A stretch of DNA of 64,000 nucleotides from Paenibacillus_T sp033239625 (GCF_033239625.1 NZ_BTCK01000006.1:62001-126000), one strand, 5' to 3'. Counted from the first letter of the stretch, positions 41,601 through 51,313 are shown. Notes: a model not told the origin generated them from the letters alone. Translations and numbers: made by a program.

Positions 41601-42560
41601 TTAACCATAAACGCGATTGATCGGCGTACCTGTTTGGTACTGGGCTAGATTATTCGCTGCAATCGCCATCAATCGTTGTCTTGCTTCATACGTAGCCCAT
41701 CCGATGTGAGGCGTGATAAGACAATTACGCGCACCAATCAGCGGATTACTGGTCGGAGGAGGCTCCACCGACAGCACATCGACAGCGGCACCTGCAATGC
41801 GCCCCTCATTGAGCGCTGTTGCCAGCTCCTCCTCGGCAATATGTCCGCCGCGGGCTGTGTTAATAAGAAATGCATTGGTTTTCATCAGACGAATCGTATC
41901 TTTGTTGATTAGCCGCTGCGTTTGCTCTGTCAGCGGACAATGAAGCGTCACATAGTCTGACGCTGCGAGCAATTGCTCAAGCGATGTGAATTCCACCGCT
42001 TCAAGCCCTGCGATTTGCTTCTTCGTCCGGCTGTTCACCCGTACGTTCATGCCGAAGGCCACTGCAAGACGGGCAACCTGCTGACCGATTTGTCCGAATC
42101 CCACAATGCCGATCGTTTTCCCGGCCAGCTCGAACATCGGATAATTCGCAAACATAAAGTGCTCGCTTCTGCTCCATTGTCCATCTTGAACCGCATCGCT
42201 ATGGCGCTGCACGTGGTGACAATGCTCCAGCACATACGCAAATACGAGCTGGGCGACGGACATCGTACTGTAATCCGGAATGTTCGTCACCGTTATGCCC
42301 TTCGCTGCGGCAGCCGGCAGATCAATGATATTATAGCCCGTCGCCAACACGCCGATATAACGCAGCCTTGGGAGCGCAGCAATCATATCCGCGTTTAATG
42401 GTGTTTTATTCGTCAGAATAACATCCGCTTCCTGCGCACGTTCAACGACCTGAGCCAAATCCGTACGATCGTATACGGTTACTTGCCCTAATGCTTCGAA
42501 TGCATCCCAATTCAAATCGCCAGGATTAAGCGTATAGCCATCCAGTACAACGATATTCAT
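41601..42560 (-). CDS. D-2-hydroxyacid dehydrogenase
   Basis: An NAD(P)-dependent enzyme that reduces 2-oxo acids, most like hydroxypyruvate reductase/glycerate dehydrogenase. The 319-residue protein has the nucleotide motif GIVGFGQIGQQVARLA near residue 148, the catalytic Arg in LINTARGGHIAEEEL near 235, a catalytic Glu about 30 residues on, and the catalytic His in TPHIGWAT near 285. Substrate specificity cannot be fixed from the sequence. AAAGGAG precedes the ATG. It is transcribed alone, between the xyloglucanase and rodA, and may have arrived with the same insertion. Confidence 0.92.
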   Translation of the reverse strand: MNIVVLDGYTLNPGDLNWDAFEALGQVTVYDRTDLAQVVERAQEADVILTNKTPLNADMIAALPRLRYIGVLATGYNIIDLPAAAAKGITVTNIPDYSTMSVAQLVFAYVLEHCHHVQRHSDAVQDGQWSRSEHFMFANYPMFELAGKTIGIVGFGQIGQQVARLAVAFGMNVRVNSRTKKQIAGLEAVEFTSLEQLLAASDYVTLHCPLTEQTQRLINKDTIRLMKTNAFLINTARGGHIAEEELATALNEGRIAGAAVDVLSVEPPPTSNPLIGARNCLITPHIGWATYEARQRLMAIAANNLAQYQTGTPINRVYG

Positions 42561-42621
42561 CTAAATTCTCCTTTGCAAGCCGCATTCACCTTTAATTCCT
42601 AATAAAGTTCCTATTGAATAG

Positions 42622-42660
42622 AAAAAAGGACGACTTTTGAGCATTCAAAAGTCATCCCTA
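42622..42660 (-). terminator. Terminator after rodA
   Basis: Arms GGATGACTTTTGA and TCAAAAGTCGTCC form a hairpin followed on the minus strand by TTTTTTC. It ends the mre-min-rodA run. Confidence 0.9.
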
Positions 42661-42677
42661 TATCGCATGGACACCGT

Positions 42678-43823
42678 TTATGTGTCGAGCTCATATTTCT
42701 CCTGATGCAGCTTGATGCTGAGCACAAGTCCGATACAGAGCATATTGAGCAGCAGCGACGTACCGCCGTAGCTGACAAACGGAAGCGTAATACCGGTAAT
42801 CGGCATGAGTCCGATCATCATTCCGATGTTCTCGAAAATCTGGAATACAAACATCGAGACGATACCAATGATCATGAACGACCCCCGTTTGTCATAACAC
42901 TGGAAGGCTATTAGAATCATCCGGTAAATTAATAAGAAGTATAACAACAGCAGCACGGCCGAGCCCTGGAACCCGAACTCCTCGCCGACAACGACAAAGA
43001 TGGAATCAGAGTAAGGGTACGAGATGAAGGCGTTATTCTTGGAATCGCCCTGCAAGTATCCATCGCCGGACAACCCGCCAGAACCGATTGCAATCTTCGC
43101 CTTGGTCGCTTGATACACTTCTCTCTCCGAAGCGTTGCCCGGATTCATAAATCCGTTGATCCGCTCATACCAGTGCAGCTTATTATGGTCGATCATATAC
43201 GTCTTAATCTCGTCGTTGTACGTATTGAACAATGTACCGAATATAAGCAAGAAGCCTACGACAGCCGTCACGCCGATCATGACGTGCGTATATTTGACAT
43301 TACCGATCCAGAGCATTCCGAGAACGATAATGATATAGATGATGGCGTTGCCCAAGTCGGGCTGCATCATGACCAATAGGAACGGCACGATGGAGAACGC
43401 GGCAATCGGCAGTACATCGCTTGTCAAGTTCAGCGTTTCCCCTTGGCGTCTGCCCATCAAATGCGCAATTCCTATAATCAAGACGATCTTAACCATCTCC
43501 GCAGGCTGGAAATTGAGTCCACCCAGTTTGAACCAAGCTCGCGCACCGTTAATTTCCGCACCGAGGAAGAAAACGAGCACGAGCAGAACTAAACCAAGTC
43601 CATACCAGATGAGCCAGCCTTTGAGCAGCAGCCGATAGTCAATCATCGAAATCATGAAAACAACGCAAATTCCAACGCTATAAAAGATAACCGTCTTTGT
43701 ATCATACGTGGCATATTTGGGATCGTACGAAGTGGCGCTGTGTACGATTAGCGTACTGATGCACATAAACACAAGCAGCATCAGTATAATGCCCCAATCC
43801 ATTTTCTTAAGTTTATTGATCAC
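42678..43823 (-). CDS. rodA: SEDS-family peptidoglycan polymerase RodA
   Basis: RodA is the glycan-strand polymerase of the elongation complex, working with a class B PBP and MreBCD. The 381-residue protein has about ten membrane helices, the motif INGARAWFKLGGLNFQPAE near residue 92, and the C-terminal GITLPFVSYGGTSLLLNM near 340, both hallmarks of the SEDS family. FtsW and SpoVE are the other family members; the position directly after minCD and mreBCD favours RodA. It follows minD by seven bases. Confidence 0.88.
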   Translation of the reverse strand: MINKLKKMDWGIILMLLVFMCISTLIVHSATSYDPKYATYDTKTVIFYSVGICVVFMISMIDYRLLLKGWLIWYGLGLVLLVLVFFLGAEINGARAWFKLGGLNFQPAEMVKIVLIIGIAHLMGRRQGETLNLTSDVLPIAAFSIVPFLLVMMQPDLGNAIIYIIIVLGMLWIGNVKYTHVMIGVTAVVGFLLIFGTLFNTYNDEIKTYMIDHNKLHWYERINGFMNPGNASEREVYQATKAKIAIGSGGLSGDGYLQGDSKNNAFISYPYSDSIFVVVGEEFGFQGSAVLLLLYFLLIYRMILIAFQCYDKRGSFMIIGIVSMFVFQIFENIGMMIGLMPITGITLPFVSYGGTSLLLNMLCIGLVLSIKLHQEKYELDT

Positions 43824-43830
43824 TGCAAGC

Positions 43831-44625
43831 TCATCCTATTCCCAGAAACTTGCGGAAGCGCTTGAACATGCCGGCTGATTTCTCATCGAGCGGCATAAGC
43901 GGCACCATATCACCCAGAATACGACGAGCAATGTTGCGGTAAGCAATCGCAGCGCGCGATGATGGATCCATGACCGTCGGTTCGCCTGCATTCGCAGACT
44001 TGATCACTTTCTCATCATCTGGCACAATGCCGAGCAAATCGATCGCAAGCACTTGGCAAACCTCGTCGATCTCGAGCATATCGCCGGTCTTGAGCATAGC
44101 TGGACGAATCCGGTTAATGACGAGCTTCGCTGAAATTTGCGATTGTTCCAGCAAGCCGATGACGCGGTCAGCATCACGAACAGCAGCATTCTCTGGCGTC
44201 GTGACGACGATGGCACGGTCGGCGCCGGCTACCGCATTGCGGAAGCCTTGCTCGATGCCGGCAGGGCAGTCGATAATGACGAAGTCGAATTCTTTCTTGA
44301 GCTCCAATACGATGTCACGCACCTGCTCCGGCGTTACATCATGCTTATCTTTCGTCTGGGCAGCCGGAAGCATATACAGCTCTTCGAACCGTTTGTCCTT
44401 CACAAGCGCCTGCTGCAGACGGCAGCGGCCTTCTGCGACATCGACCAGATCGTATACGATTCGGTTCTCAAGTCCCATCACGACGTCCAAGTTGCGAAGA
44501 CCGATATCGGTATCGACCATGCACACTTTTTTGCCGAGCAGCGCAAGCGCCGTTCCTACATTCGCGGACGTCGTTGTTTTGCCAACGCCGCCTTTCCCCG
44601 AAGTTACGACTATCGCATCTCCCAT
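43831..44625 (-). CDS. minD: Septum site-determining protein MinD
   Basis: MinD is a membrane-binding ATPase that positions MinC to block division at the poles. The 264-residue protein has the deviant Walker A motif SGKGGVGKTT at residues 9-18, DTDIGLRNLDVVMGLENR near 39, and the C-terminal amphipathic membrane-targeting helix MFKRFRKFLGI. Length is normal. It follows minC by five bases. Confidence 0.97.
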   Translation of the reverse strand: MGDAIVVTSGKGGVGKTTTSANVGTALALLGKKVCMVDTDIGLRNLDVVMGLENRIVYDLVDVAEGRCRLQQALVKDKRFEELYMLPAAQTKDKHDVTPEQVRDIVLELKKEFDFVIIDCPAGIEQGFRNAVAGADRAIVVTTPENAAVRDADRVIGLLEQSQISAKLVINRIRPAMLKTGDMLEIDEVCQVLAIDLLGIVPDDEKVIKSANAGEPTVMDPSSRAAIAYRNIARRILGDMVPLMPLDEKSAGMFKRFRKFLGIG

Positions 44626-44630
44626 AATCT

Positions 44631-45296
44631 CTACACTCCTTTATACACGAGCGGTTCTCTTCTCATACGGAACAATTGAGTCGTTTTATCGACTTGCATG
44701 ACACCTTCCTGGAGGAAGGCGTATTCCATCGCAGCATCGCCAGTCAACCATTCTTCTGGCGGCCGGCTTATGACTTCCGCGATTCGCAATTGCGTCGGCT
44801 TAAGCAGCGAGGCTGCAATAATGACATCCGTCCTGCCCTCCGATCCCGCATGAGCCATACCAGCGAGTGTTCCCATCACATATATATCGCCTGTACAAAT
44901 AATCGAACCGCCGGGATGCAAGTCGCCTAGCAGCAGCAGACTGCCATCGTGCGTGACTACCTGTCCAGATCGAATGATGCCTGACATAACCTTAAGCTCC
45001 TGCTGATCAACCTCCGTCTGCGATTGCAGTTCCGCATCGCTCTGGATCGATTGCACAAGCAGGTTGCCCTGCTGTCTCAGCACGGACTTGATTTGTTCTT
45101 TCTCGTCTTCTGATGTCTCACGGCTGCCAAGCTTAACGTTGACGTGCATGAGCGGGCCGGTTAACAGCTGTTGGTGTGTTTTCTCCAACTTATAATGCAG
45201 CTCGTCGAGCAATGCCGAAAATTCGCAGCGATCGTCGAGAATGAACACGAGACCATCTTTAACACCTTTGATCGTAATATGTTGTTTATCGGTCAA
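44631..45296 (-). CDS. minC: Septum site-determining protein MinC
   Basis: MinC inhibits FtsZ assembly away from midcell. The 221-residue protein has a short N-terminal FtsZ-inhibiting domain (TIKGVKDGLVFILDDRCEFS) and the C-terminal beta-helix that binds MinD (VMSGIIRSGQVVTHDGSLLL near 105; GTLAGMAHAGSEG near 152). The gene order mreB-mreC-mreD-minC-minD is as in B. subtilis. Confidence 0.95.
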   Translation of the reverse strand: MTDKQHITIKGVKDGLVFILDDRCEFSALLDELHYKLEKTHQQLLTGPLMHVNVKLGSRETSEDEKEQIKSVLRQQGNLLVQSIQSDAELQSQTEVDQQELKVMSGIIRSGQVVTHDGSLLLLGDLHPGGSIICTGDIYVMGTLAGMAHAGSEGRTDVIIAASLLKPTQLRIAEVISRPPEEWLTGDAAMEYAFLQEGVMQVDKTTQLFRMRREPLVYKGV

Positions 45297-45397
45297 CGTT
45301 CGTCCCTCCCATGATCTATTTCTTTTCTTTTCGACATGCCCCGAATCCTGCCGAACTGTATTTAAGCTGATAAGAATTTATAAAGTTTCTGGTCTGC

Positions 45398-45925
45398 TCA
45401 TTCTTCTTCCTTCTCCGGTTGACGTACAGGAATGGCACTTTGTACCCAACGTCTAGCCGGCACATAGGCAGCCAGCGCGAAGCCAAGCTGTAAGAAGGTG
45501 CTCAGCAGAATATGATTAACCATAGCATAACTGAGCGATTCTCGCGTAAACCAGAACACGCGGTAGACTGCAAAAATAATAAGCTCATAGACCATGCAAG
45601 AGAGCGCAATCGTGAACAATGCGCTCATCATCGTAACTTTCTTCTTCTCTAGCAGAAGTCCGGTTACATAGCCAATAAGACCCATAGCAAATGAATGAAG
45701 ACCAAGCAGACTGCCATAGAACACAACATCCTGCAGCAGGCCGAACAGCAGACCTAGCATCAGCGCCTTATGCCGAGTACCATATAATGCCGCATACAGC
45801 ACGAATACGAAGGTGAAATGCGGGTATAGCCGTCCTGCCAGAGAGGATGGAATGAACCAGGGCACCAACGTACTCTCGATCACAAAAAGCAAAAACATGA
45901 CGACGCCTAATCGACCGATCGTCAT
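45398..45925 (-). CDS. mreD: Rod shape-determining protein MreD
   Basis: MreD is a membrane component of the elongation complex. The 175-residue protein has five to six hydrophobic segments and the family motif LYPHFTFVFVLYAALYGTRH near residue 33, followed by GLLFGLLQDVVFYGSLLGLH. The ATG overlaps the mreC stop as ATGA. The tail is short and charged. Confidence 0.92.
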   Translation of the reverse strand: MTIGRLGVVMFLLFVIESTLVPWFIPSSLAGRLYPHFTFVFVLYAALYGTRHKALMLGLLFGLLQDVVFYGSLLGLHSFAMGLIGYVTGLLLEKKKVTMMSALFTIALSCMVYELIIFAVYRVFWFTRESLSYAMVNHILLSTFLQLGFALAAYVPARRWVQSAIPVRQPEKEEE

Positions 45926-46806
45926 GGCGTACCTTCCTCATTGTCCGTCATCTTCACGACGAACACTTCTGTCAGTCGATTGAAGTCGGCAAGCGGTTTG
46001 ACCGATGCTACCTTCGTCAAGCCGAAATCGCCAGCTTGCGGTGTCGTCTCCACCGTTCCGACGATTAGGCCGCTGGGGAACACACGTCCAAGTCCCGATG
46101 TGACAACCGTGTCCCCAACGATCATTGGATCGTTCTCTGGAATACGGGTCATCTCAAATCGCCCGTTCTCTTGATCATATGTCCCGATAATGCCGAAAGA
46201 TTCTTTCTCTCTACCGAGAACCGTAACCGAAATGGCCTTCGAGTTCGGCGATTTCTCATCAAGCGACGTTATAGGTTCAACGTTCGAGGAGAATGCCGAT
46301 ACCTTGGAGATAATGCCGATCAGGCCGTCTACCGTTACGACCGCCATATTCTCCTTGATGCCGTTCTCCGAACCAAGGTCAATCTTGATTGTTGGATTGT
46401 AAGGATCCGAGCTGACCGACACCACTTGCGCAATCAAATATTCATAATCGTTCAGTTGGCGTTGACGCTCCGTAAACTTCAGATCACGTTCCAAGTCCGC
46501 ATTCTGCTTCTCGATGACATTGTACTTGATTTTGTCCCTTGCGTAGGCAGCGGCAGTCGTTCGAAGCTGTTCATTCTCTTCCTGCAGAGATCGGATGTTG
46601 CCAATATCCTCAAAGAAGCCCGCTATATAGCCAGCGGGCTTGTACAACCATTGCTGCACATAGGCGACAGAGTCATTGACGAACTTCTCAGGCGCCGACA
46701 GCTGTCTGTCGCGCAGTGAGAACCCGATCGCTGCGATGAACAGGATCAATCCGATCATGAGGAAGAACAACCGCTTGTTTCTCATCAGATTAAACAGTCC
46801 AATCAC
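45922..46806 (-). CDS. mreC: Rod shape-determining protein MreC
   Basis: MreC is a bitopic scaffold linking MreB to the wall synthesis enzymes outside. The 294-residue protein has one membrane helix (RLFFLMIGLILFIAAIGFSL near residue 11), a coiled coil (residues 65-115) and two beta-barrel domains with LGSENGIKENMAVVTVDGLI near 145 and VVTSGLGRVFPSGLIVGTVE near 230. The start is taken as GTG 46806; an ATG seven codons on (46785) is possible, as neither has a strong ribosome site. Confidence 0.94.
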   Translation of the reverse strand: MIGLFNLMRNKRLFFLMIGLILFIAAIGFSLRDRQLSAPEKFVNDSVAYVQQWLYKPAGYIAGFFEDIGNIRSLQEENEQLRTTAAAYARDKIKYNVIEKQNADLERDLKFTERQRQLNDYEYLIAQVVSVSSDPYNPTIKIDLGSENGIKENMAVVTVDGLIGIISKVSAFSSNVEPITSLDEKSPNSKAISVTVLGREKESFGIIGTYDQENGRFEMTRIPENDPMIVGDTVVTSGLGRVFPSGLIVGTVETTPQAGDFGLTKVASVKPLADFNRLTEVFVVKMTDNEEGTP

Positions 46807-46869
46807 CGCCGATTAAGTTAAAATAGATCGATGCCCAGCAGGCGATGCCATACTAGGTACGTTGAACAA

Positions 46870-47895
46870 TTAGCGCTTCGAACGGCCCGATGCTCTGCTC
46901 TTGAACAGATGAATGTTATCGAGCGCGCGTCCCGTGCCGATTGCAACGCAATCGAGCGGATTCTCGGCAACGATAACCGGCATGCCCGTCTCGCGAGCCA
47001 GCAGTTTATCGAGGCTGCGCAGCAGGGCGCCGCCGCCTGTCAGAACGATACCGCGGTCCATAATGTCAGCAGACAATTCAGGCGGGCACTTCTCCAGCGT
47101 GATCTTAACTGCGTCTACTATCGAATTAACCGTATCCGTCAATGCATCCGTCATTTCGTCCGACGTAATCGGCAGCGTCTTCGGCAGACCCGTCACAAGG
47201 TCGCGTCCACGAATTTCCATCGTTTCCGTCTTCTCGAGCGGAAGCGCGGAGCCGATCTCCATCTTCAGTTGTTCAGCCGTGCGCTCACCGATCATCAAAT
47301 TGTACTGACGTTTAATATATTGAATAATCGCTTCGTCCATCTCGTCGCCAGCAACGCGAATCGATCGGCTCGTAACGATACCGCCTAGCGAAATAACAGC
47401 AACTTCCGTCGTGCCGCCGCCGATGTCAACGACCATGCTGCCCGTTGGCTCCCAGACAGGAAGATCCGCACCGATTGCCGCCGCGAACGGCTCTTCAATC
47501 GTATAAGCTTCCTTCGCGCCTGCTTGCTTGGTAGCATCCTCAACAGCACGCTTCTCAACGGCTGTAATGCCGGATGGCACGCATACCATCACATTCGGAT
47601 GGCGCGGGAACAGCGCACGCTGCTTCTGTGCTTGCTTAATGAAATGCTTGATCATTGTAGCAGTCGTCTCGAAGTCGGCAATAACGCCGTCCTTCATCGG
47701 ACGAATCGCACGGATGTTGCCGGGCGTTCTGCCAATCATTTTCTTCGCTTGTTCGCCAACTGCTGTAATCGACTTCGTATCGGTATGCAGGGCCACCACG
47801 GACGGCTCCCTGACAACAATTCCTTTACCTCGCGCATAGACCAAAGTATTCGCAGTACCCAGGTCGATTCCTAAATCTTTCGATCCACCAAACAT
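46870..47895 (-). CDS. mreB: Rod shape-determining protein MreB
   Basis: MreB is the bacterial actin that organises lateral wall synthesis. The 341-residue protein has the actin-fold motifs DLGIDLGTANTLVYARGKGI near residue 7, VVDIGGGTTEVAVISLGGIV near 160, and GIVLTGGGALLRSLDKLLAR near 285. Mbl and MreBH are paralogues, but its place upstream of mreC marks it as MreB. AGGGAGC precedes the ATG. radC lies 47 bases upstream. Confidence 0.96.
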   Translation of the reverse strand: MFGGSKDLGIDLGTANTLVYARGKGIVVREPSVVALHTDTKSITAVGEQAKKMIGRTPGNIRAIRPMKDGVIADFETTATMIKHFIKQAQKQRALFPRHPNVMVCVPSGITAVEKRAVEDATKQAGAKEAYTIEEPFAAAIGADLPVWEPTGSMVVDIGGGTTEVAVISLGGIVTSRSIRVAGDEMDEAIIQYIKRQYNLMIGERTAEQLKMEIGSALPLEKTETMEIRGRDLVTGLPKTLPITSDEMTDALTDTVNSIVDAVKITLEKCPPELSADIMDRGIVLTGGGALLRSLDKLLARETGMPVIVAENPLDCVAIGTGRALDNIHLFKSRASGRSKR

Positions 47896-47942
47896 AACTG
47901 TAAAGCTCCCTTCTCTTCATAACGACAATCCATATTATTATA

Positions 47943-48632
47943 TTACAACAAACCCCGCTCCTTCAAACTAACATACTTTCCATCTCCGATAATAAGATGG
48001 TCCAGCACATCAATTCCAACGAGCTCTCCTGCTTCACGCAAACGCCGCGTCAATGCGATATCTTCGGGGCTTGGGGTCGGGTCTCCGCTCGGATGATTAT
48101 GCGCGCATATGATCGCTGCGCTTCCACGCTTGATCGCTTCACGGAACACTTCACGCGGATGAACAAGCGATGCGTTAAGCGTACCAACAGACAAGGTCTC
48201 GCGCGCCACAACCTGATTTTTCGTATTCAGAAATAAGCACATAAAGTGCTCGACGGTTTGATAACGAAGCTCTTCCATAATAAGATCAGATGCATCCGCA
48301 GGCCGCTTTATGACTGGTCGGTCTCCGAATCTTGCAGCCGCCATTCGTCTGCCGAGCTCGATCCCTGCTTTCAGCTGAAGCGCCTTGGCCGGTCCGACTC
48401 CACGAACATTCATTAGCTGCTCCAAACTTGCATCTACCAGATATCGAAGTCCGCCGCATTCCTTAAGAATGTTATTGGCCAGCTCCATTACCGATTCCCG
48501 GCTCGTACCGGTGCGCAGCAATATTGCCAACAGTTCGGCGTGACTCAGCGCTTCAGCCCCATGTGCCATCATGCGTTCTCTAGGTCGTTCTTCAAGGGGA
48601 ACATCGCGCAGTAATTGAACCTTCGCTTCCAT
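47943..48632 (-). CDS. radC: DNA repair protein RadC (JAB/MPN domain)
   Basis: RadC-family proteins carry a zinc-metalloprotease-like JAB1/MPN fold; despite the name a repair role is doubtful. The 229-residue protein starts with LRDVPLEERPRERMMAHGAE, has a helix-hairpin-helix segment (MNVRGVGPAKALQLKAGIEL near 69) and the metal motif ICAHNHPSGDPTPSPED near 175 with EXn-HxH-x10-D spacing. Normal length. In B. subtilis too it stands between maf and mreB. Confidence 0.96.
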   Translation of the reverse strand: MEAKVQLLRDVPLEERPRERMMAHGAEALSHAELLAILLRTGTSRESVMELANNILKECGGLRYLVDASLEQLMNVRGVGPAKALQLKAGIELGRRMAAARFGDRPVIKRPADASDLIMEELRYQTVEHFMCLFLNTKNQVVARETLSVGTLNASLVHPREVFREAIKRGSAAIICAHNHPSGDPTPSPEDIALTRRLREAGELVGIDVLDHLIIGDGKYVSLKERGLL

Positions 48633-48702
48633 GTCCCGATCCTCCCAAACAGCTATGATAAGCCTACACCTGATCCTAGCCTTGCGTCTGCCTCTCTTCG
48701 TA

Positions 48703-49338
48703 TCAATATACGTCTACACCAAATGGCTCCAGCATGTCCGCCAATAGCGATAACGGCAGTCCAACGACGTTGAAATAACAACCCTCGATCCGTTCCACAA
48801 TCGTTGATCCCAGTCCTTGAATGCCATAACTGCCGGCCTTGTCCATCGGCTCGCCGGTAGCCACGTATCGCTCGATTCTGTCCTGCGTCAAAGGCTTCAT
48901 CCACACCTGGGTCCGCTGATGACGTACCAGCGAAGTTCCGTCCTGTGTGTGGATGCAAGCAACTCCTGTATACACTTCGTGACTGCGTCCTTGCAGACGC
49001 ACCAGCGTTGCAATCGCGTCCTGCTGATCGACGGGCTTGCCCAGCACTTCACCATCCAATACAACAATCGTATCTGCACCGATAACGAGCGAAGGCTTGT
49101 CCGCTCCCTCATCTGCAAGACGCGTTGCTGCAGCTGCCGCTTTGCGCTGTGCAAGCTTCTCCACGACCTCAGCAGGCGTCCATGAAGCCTCGATGGATTC
49201 ATCCGCATCCGTCGATAAAATACGAACCGGCAAGGACAGGTCGAGAGATGCGACCAGTTCCTGCCGGCGCGGAGACGAAGATGCCAACACAAGCTGACAT
49301 AACTTATTCGATTGTAACCCGTTACCGAATGCTGCCAC
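48703..49338 (-). CDS. maf: Maf nucleotide pyrophosphatase
   Basis: Maf proteins hydrolyse dTTP, UTP or modified nucleotides to monophosphates and affect septum formation when overproduced. The 211-residue protein has LVLASSSPRRQELVASL near residue 17, the catalytic VIGADTIVVLDGEVLGKP near 88, and GSYGIQGLGSTIVERIEGCY near 168. The start codon is GTG at 49338, after GAGGAAG; it adds about 15 residues before the conserved region, and a shorter start is possible. It is followed by radC. Confidence 0.94.
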   Translation of the reverse strand: MAAFGNGLQSNKLCQLVLASSSPRRQELVASLDLSLPVRILSTDADESIEASWTPAEVVEKLAQRKAAAAATRLADEGADKPSLVIGADTIVVLDGEVLGKPVDQQDAIATLVRLQGRSHEVYTGVACIHTQDGTSLVRHQRTQVWMKPLTQDRIERYVATGEPMDKAGSYGIQGLGSTIVERIEGCYFNVVGLPLSLLADMLEPFGVDVY

Positions 49339-49415
49339 TGTAATGGCACTTCCTCTCTACACAACCCTTACCGAGGTGGTTCTAAAAGCAATCAACGTTA
49401 ATTCGTTAACCCGTT

Positions 49416-49658
49416 CTATAACTTCCTAAACAGCCAAATCGCCAAAACCAGACACAAAATGCTAAGCAGGCTCAATTCAAGCCGTATCGTTAGATCGTAA
49501 CTGAGCACAGCCAAATCCGCATCCGGCGACCATTTGATCGTTGTCGTATCGGTTAGAAAGGACAGCGCCGATACTCGCTTCAACCATTTCGCAATGAGTG
49601 CGCCCGTTATTAATCCGAGCACGATAAAAAGAAGGAGGGTCCAGCCGTTCTTCTTCAT
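49416..49658 (-). CDS. DUF4321 small membrane protein
   Basis: The 80-residue protein has two membrane helices (WTLLLFIVLGLITGALIAKW near residue 6 and LSLLSILCLVLAIWLFRKL at the end) joined by a short extracytoplasmic loop. It matches the DUF4321 family, usually found beside maf in sporulating Firmicutes; the function is unknown. ATG 49658 has GAGAGGC upstream. Confidence 0.78.
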   Translation of the reverse strand: MKKNGWTLLLFIVLGLITGALIAKWLKRVSALSFLTDTTTIKWSPDADLAVLSYDLTIRLELSLLSILCLVLAIWLFRKL

Positions 49659-49719
49659 CCTACAACGCCTCTCGCCATGAAATGACACCTATGGACATTA
49701 TAAGACGTAACGGAATGGT

Positions 49720-51189
49720 TTACAATCCAGCGCTGAAATCCAGCCACCCTTTTTCGGCGAATATAGCACCCATCAACGCCGATTGAACGTTCCATAAATA
49801 GGCTGCCGACGGTTTCTTATCGAACTGCTCAAGGGACACGGCAGCCGTGTTGATCGATTGGGACAATCGGCTCGCTGCTGCGCTCGCCTGATCGCCGCTT
49901 AGCTTGGCCGTGACAGAAGACGAAGTGGTGAGCCACTGCTCATGGATCTTCTTCCACGCGGTCGACACTGCTGCGCTGAATGGTTCAAGCTTGTTCTGCT
50001 GCAGCTGACCAAGCGTCAATCGATCCAACACAGCCAAGAGTTCACCTGTCTGCTTCCAATACTGCTTGAACAGCTCTGCATCGCCATTGAACGGCATCGA
50101 ATCGATCGCTGGCAGCTCGATAGCCTTCACATAAACTTCCAGCCCGCCAAGCTGTTCCGTCAGAGATTCTGCACCTTCTCGATCGCTCGAGATACCGACA
50201 TATACGCGGAAATCTTGTCCCGTATCCCATCGATAAGCTGCCAGTCCTTTATCCTTCATCTCCGCAACAGCTGCATCGGCTCCCTCTGCCGAGCTGAATA
50301 CGCCATACTGGAGCGCTTGGTATGTCATTGCTGGTAACCCAACCTGTACAACGGCTGCGGATGCATCCGTCTGCTTGTCTGGCGATACCGCTGGATCCTT
50401 GCCTTCCGTTGAAACGTCGCTACTCGTAACTGGCGTTGTTCCTCCGCTGCCAGTCTTTGTGCCCGATTGCCCGCCGTTTGCATCCGGCAGCGAAATCGTC
50501 GTCTGTTCGGTATCCGGTAAAGTCTTCTCGCCGTTTCCGCCAGCCCAAGGTCCTTCTCCAGCGAACAAGGCAAGCGCCATATAGCCGAACAATGCTCCTG
50601 TTGCGATTGCGCCGGCGACCGAAGCAAATACTTTGAGCCATGAAGGCCCCCTAGCGCTTCGTATATGATTAATATCTGCATATCGAAAGCCAGCCGTCCC
50701 TTTATCCGCCCCATCCTCCACGATTCCCCAATCATAGGAACGTGTCGTTTGCATATGCGTTTGCTCCGCAGGAGGGGAAACGACAACGATGGGCTGTGTC
50801 TGTTCGATTGAAGGCGGGAGCGACTGATTAGATTCGATCAGATCCAGTGCGGTCATATCGCCGCTTGCAGTCTCTGCTTCGATACGTTTCGCAGCGTACT
50901 CCATTTTTCGTTCGGTTTCGACACGATTTTGTTTCGGTTTATGAATCGGCTCTGGAAAATGCCACACGCTCGGCCGGGTCTCTGCCTGCTCAGGAACCGC
51001 TTGAACTGGCTTGTCCTTCCCTGCGGACAGTTCCGTCGACGGCGGCATTGAACGTGAAGCGTGCCCATGCCGAATAAGCTGTTCCAATGCCTGTATATCA
51101 TCCTGAAGCGGCTGTGTGTCTTGCTGCCGATCGGCTTCCGCCGAGGCCGTACCGTCGAATCGAAATGTCAATCGCGTGTCTCGTTTCAT
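49720..51189 (-). CDS. SPOR-domain membrane protein, SpoIIB-like
   Basis: SPOR domains bind denuded peptidoglycan glycan strands. The 489-residue protein has a long cytoplasmic N-terminus, one membrane helix (WLKVFASVAGAIATGALFGY near residue 185), a Thr/Gly/Ser-rich linker, and a SPOR-like domain (YQALQYGVFSSAEGADAAVA near 290, ending VYVKAIELPAI). About 130 helical residues follow. B. subtilis SpoIIB, needed for engulfment and septal thinning, has the same layout and is also encoded just upstream of maf. ATG 51189 follows AAGGAGAGAGG. I leave the symbol open because the sequence outside the SPOR domain is not conserved enough to judge. Confidence 0.72.
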   Translation of the reverse strand: MKRDTRLTFRFDGTASAEADRQQDTQPLQDDIQALEQLIRHGHASRSMPPSTELSAGKDKPVQAVPEQAETRPSVWHFPEPIHKPKQNRVETERKMEYAAKRIEAETASGDMTALDLIESNQSLPPSIEQTQPIVVVSPPAEQTHMQTTRSYDWGIVEDGADKGTAGFRYADINHIRSARGPSWLKVFASVAGAIATGALFGYMALALFAGEGPWAGGNGEKTLPDTEQTTISLPDANGGQSGTKTGSGGTTPVTSSDVSTEGKDPAVSPDKQTDASAAVVQVGLPAMTYQALQYGVFSSAEGADAAVAEMKDKGLAAYRWDTGQDFRVYVGISSDREGAESLTEQLGGLEVYVKAIELPAIDSMPFNGDAELFKQYWKQTGELLAVLDRLTLGQLQQNKLEPFSAAVSTAWKKIHEQWLTTSSSVTAKLSGDQASAAASRLSQSINTAAVSLEQFDKKPSAAYLWNVQSALMGAIFAEKGWLDFSAGL

Positions 51190-51313
51190 ATGCCTCTCTC
51201 CTTCGCTAACTGCATACCGATGCAGCTTCGGAAGCTTGTCAATCAAGCCTTTGCTAGTAATCTATGAACCGAATAAGAGATTTATGACGAATGTGAGCAA
51301 TTACGCGGTACAT

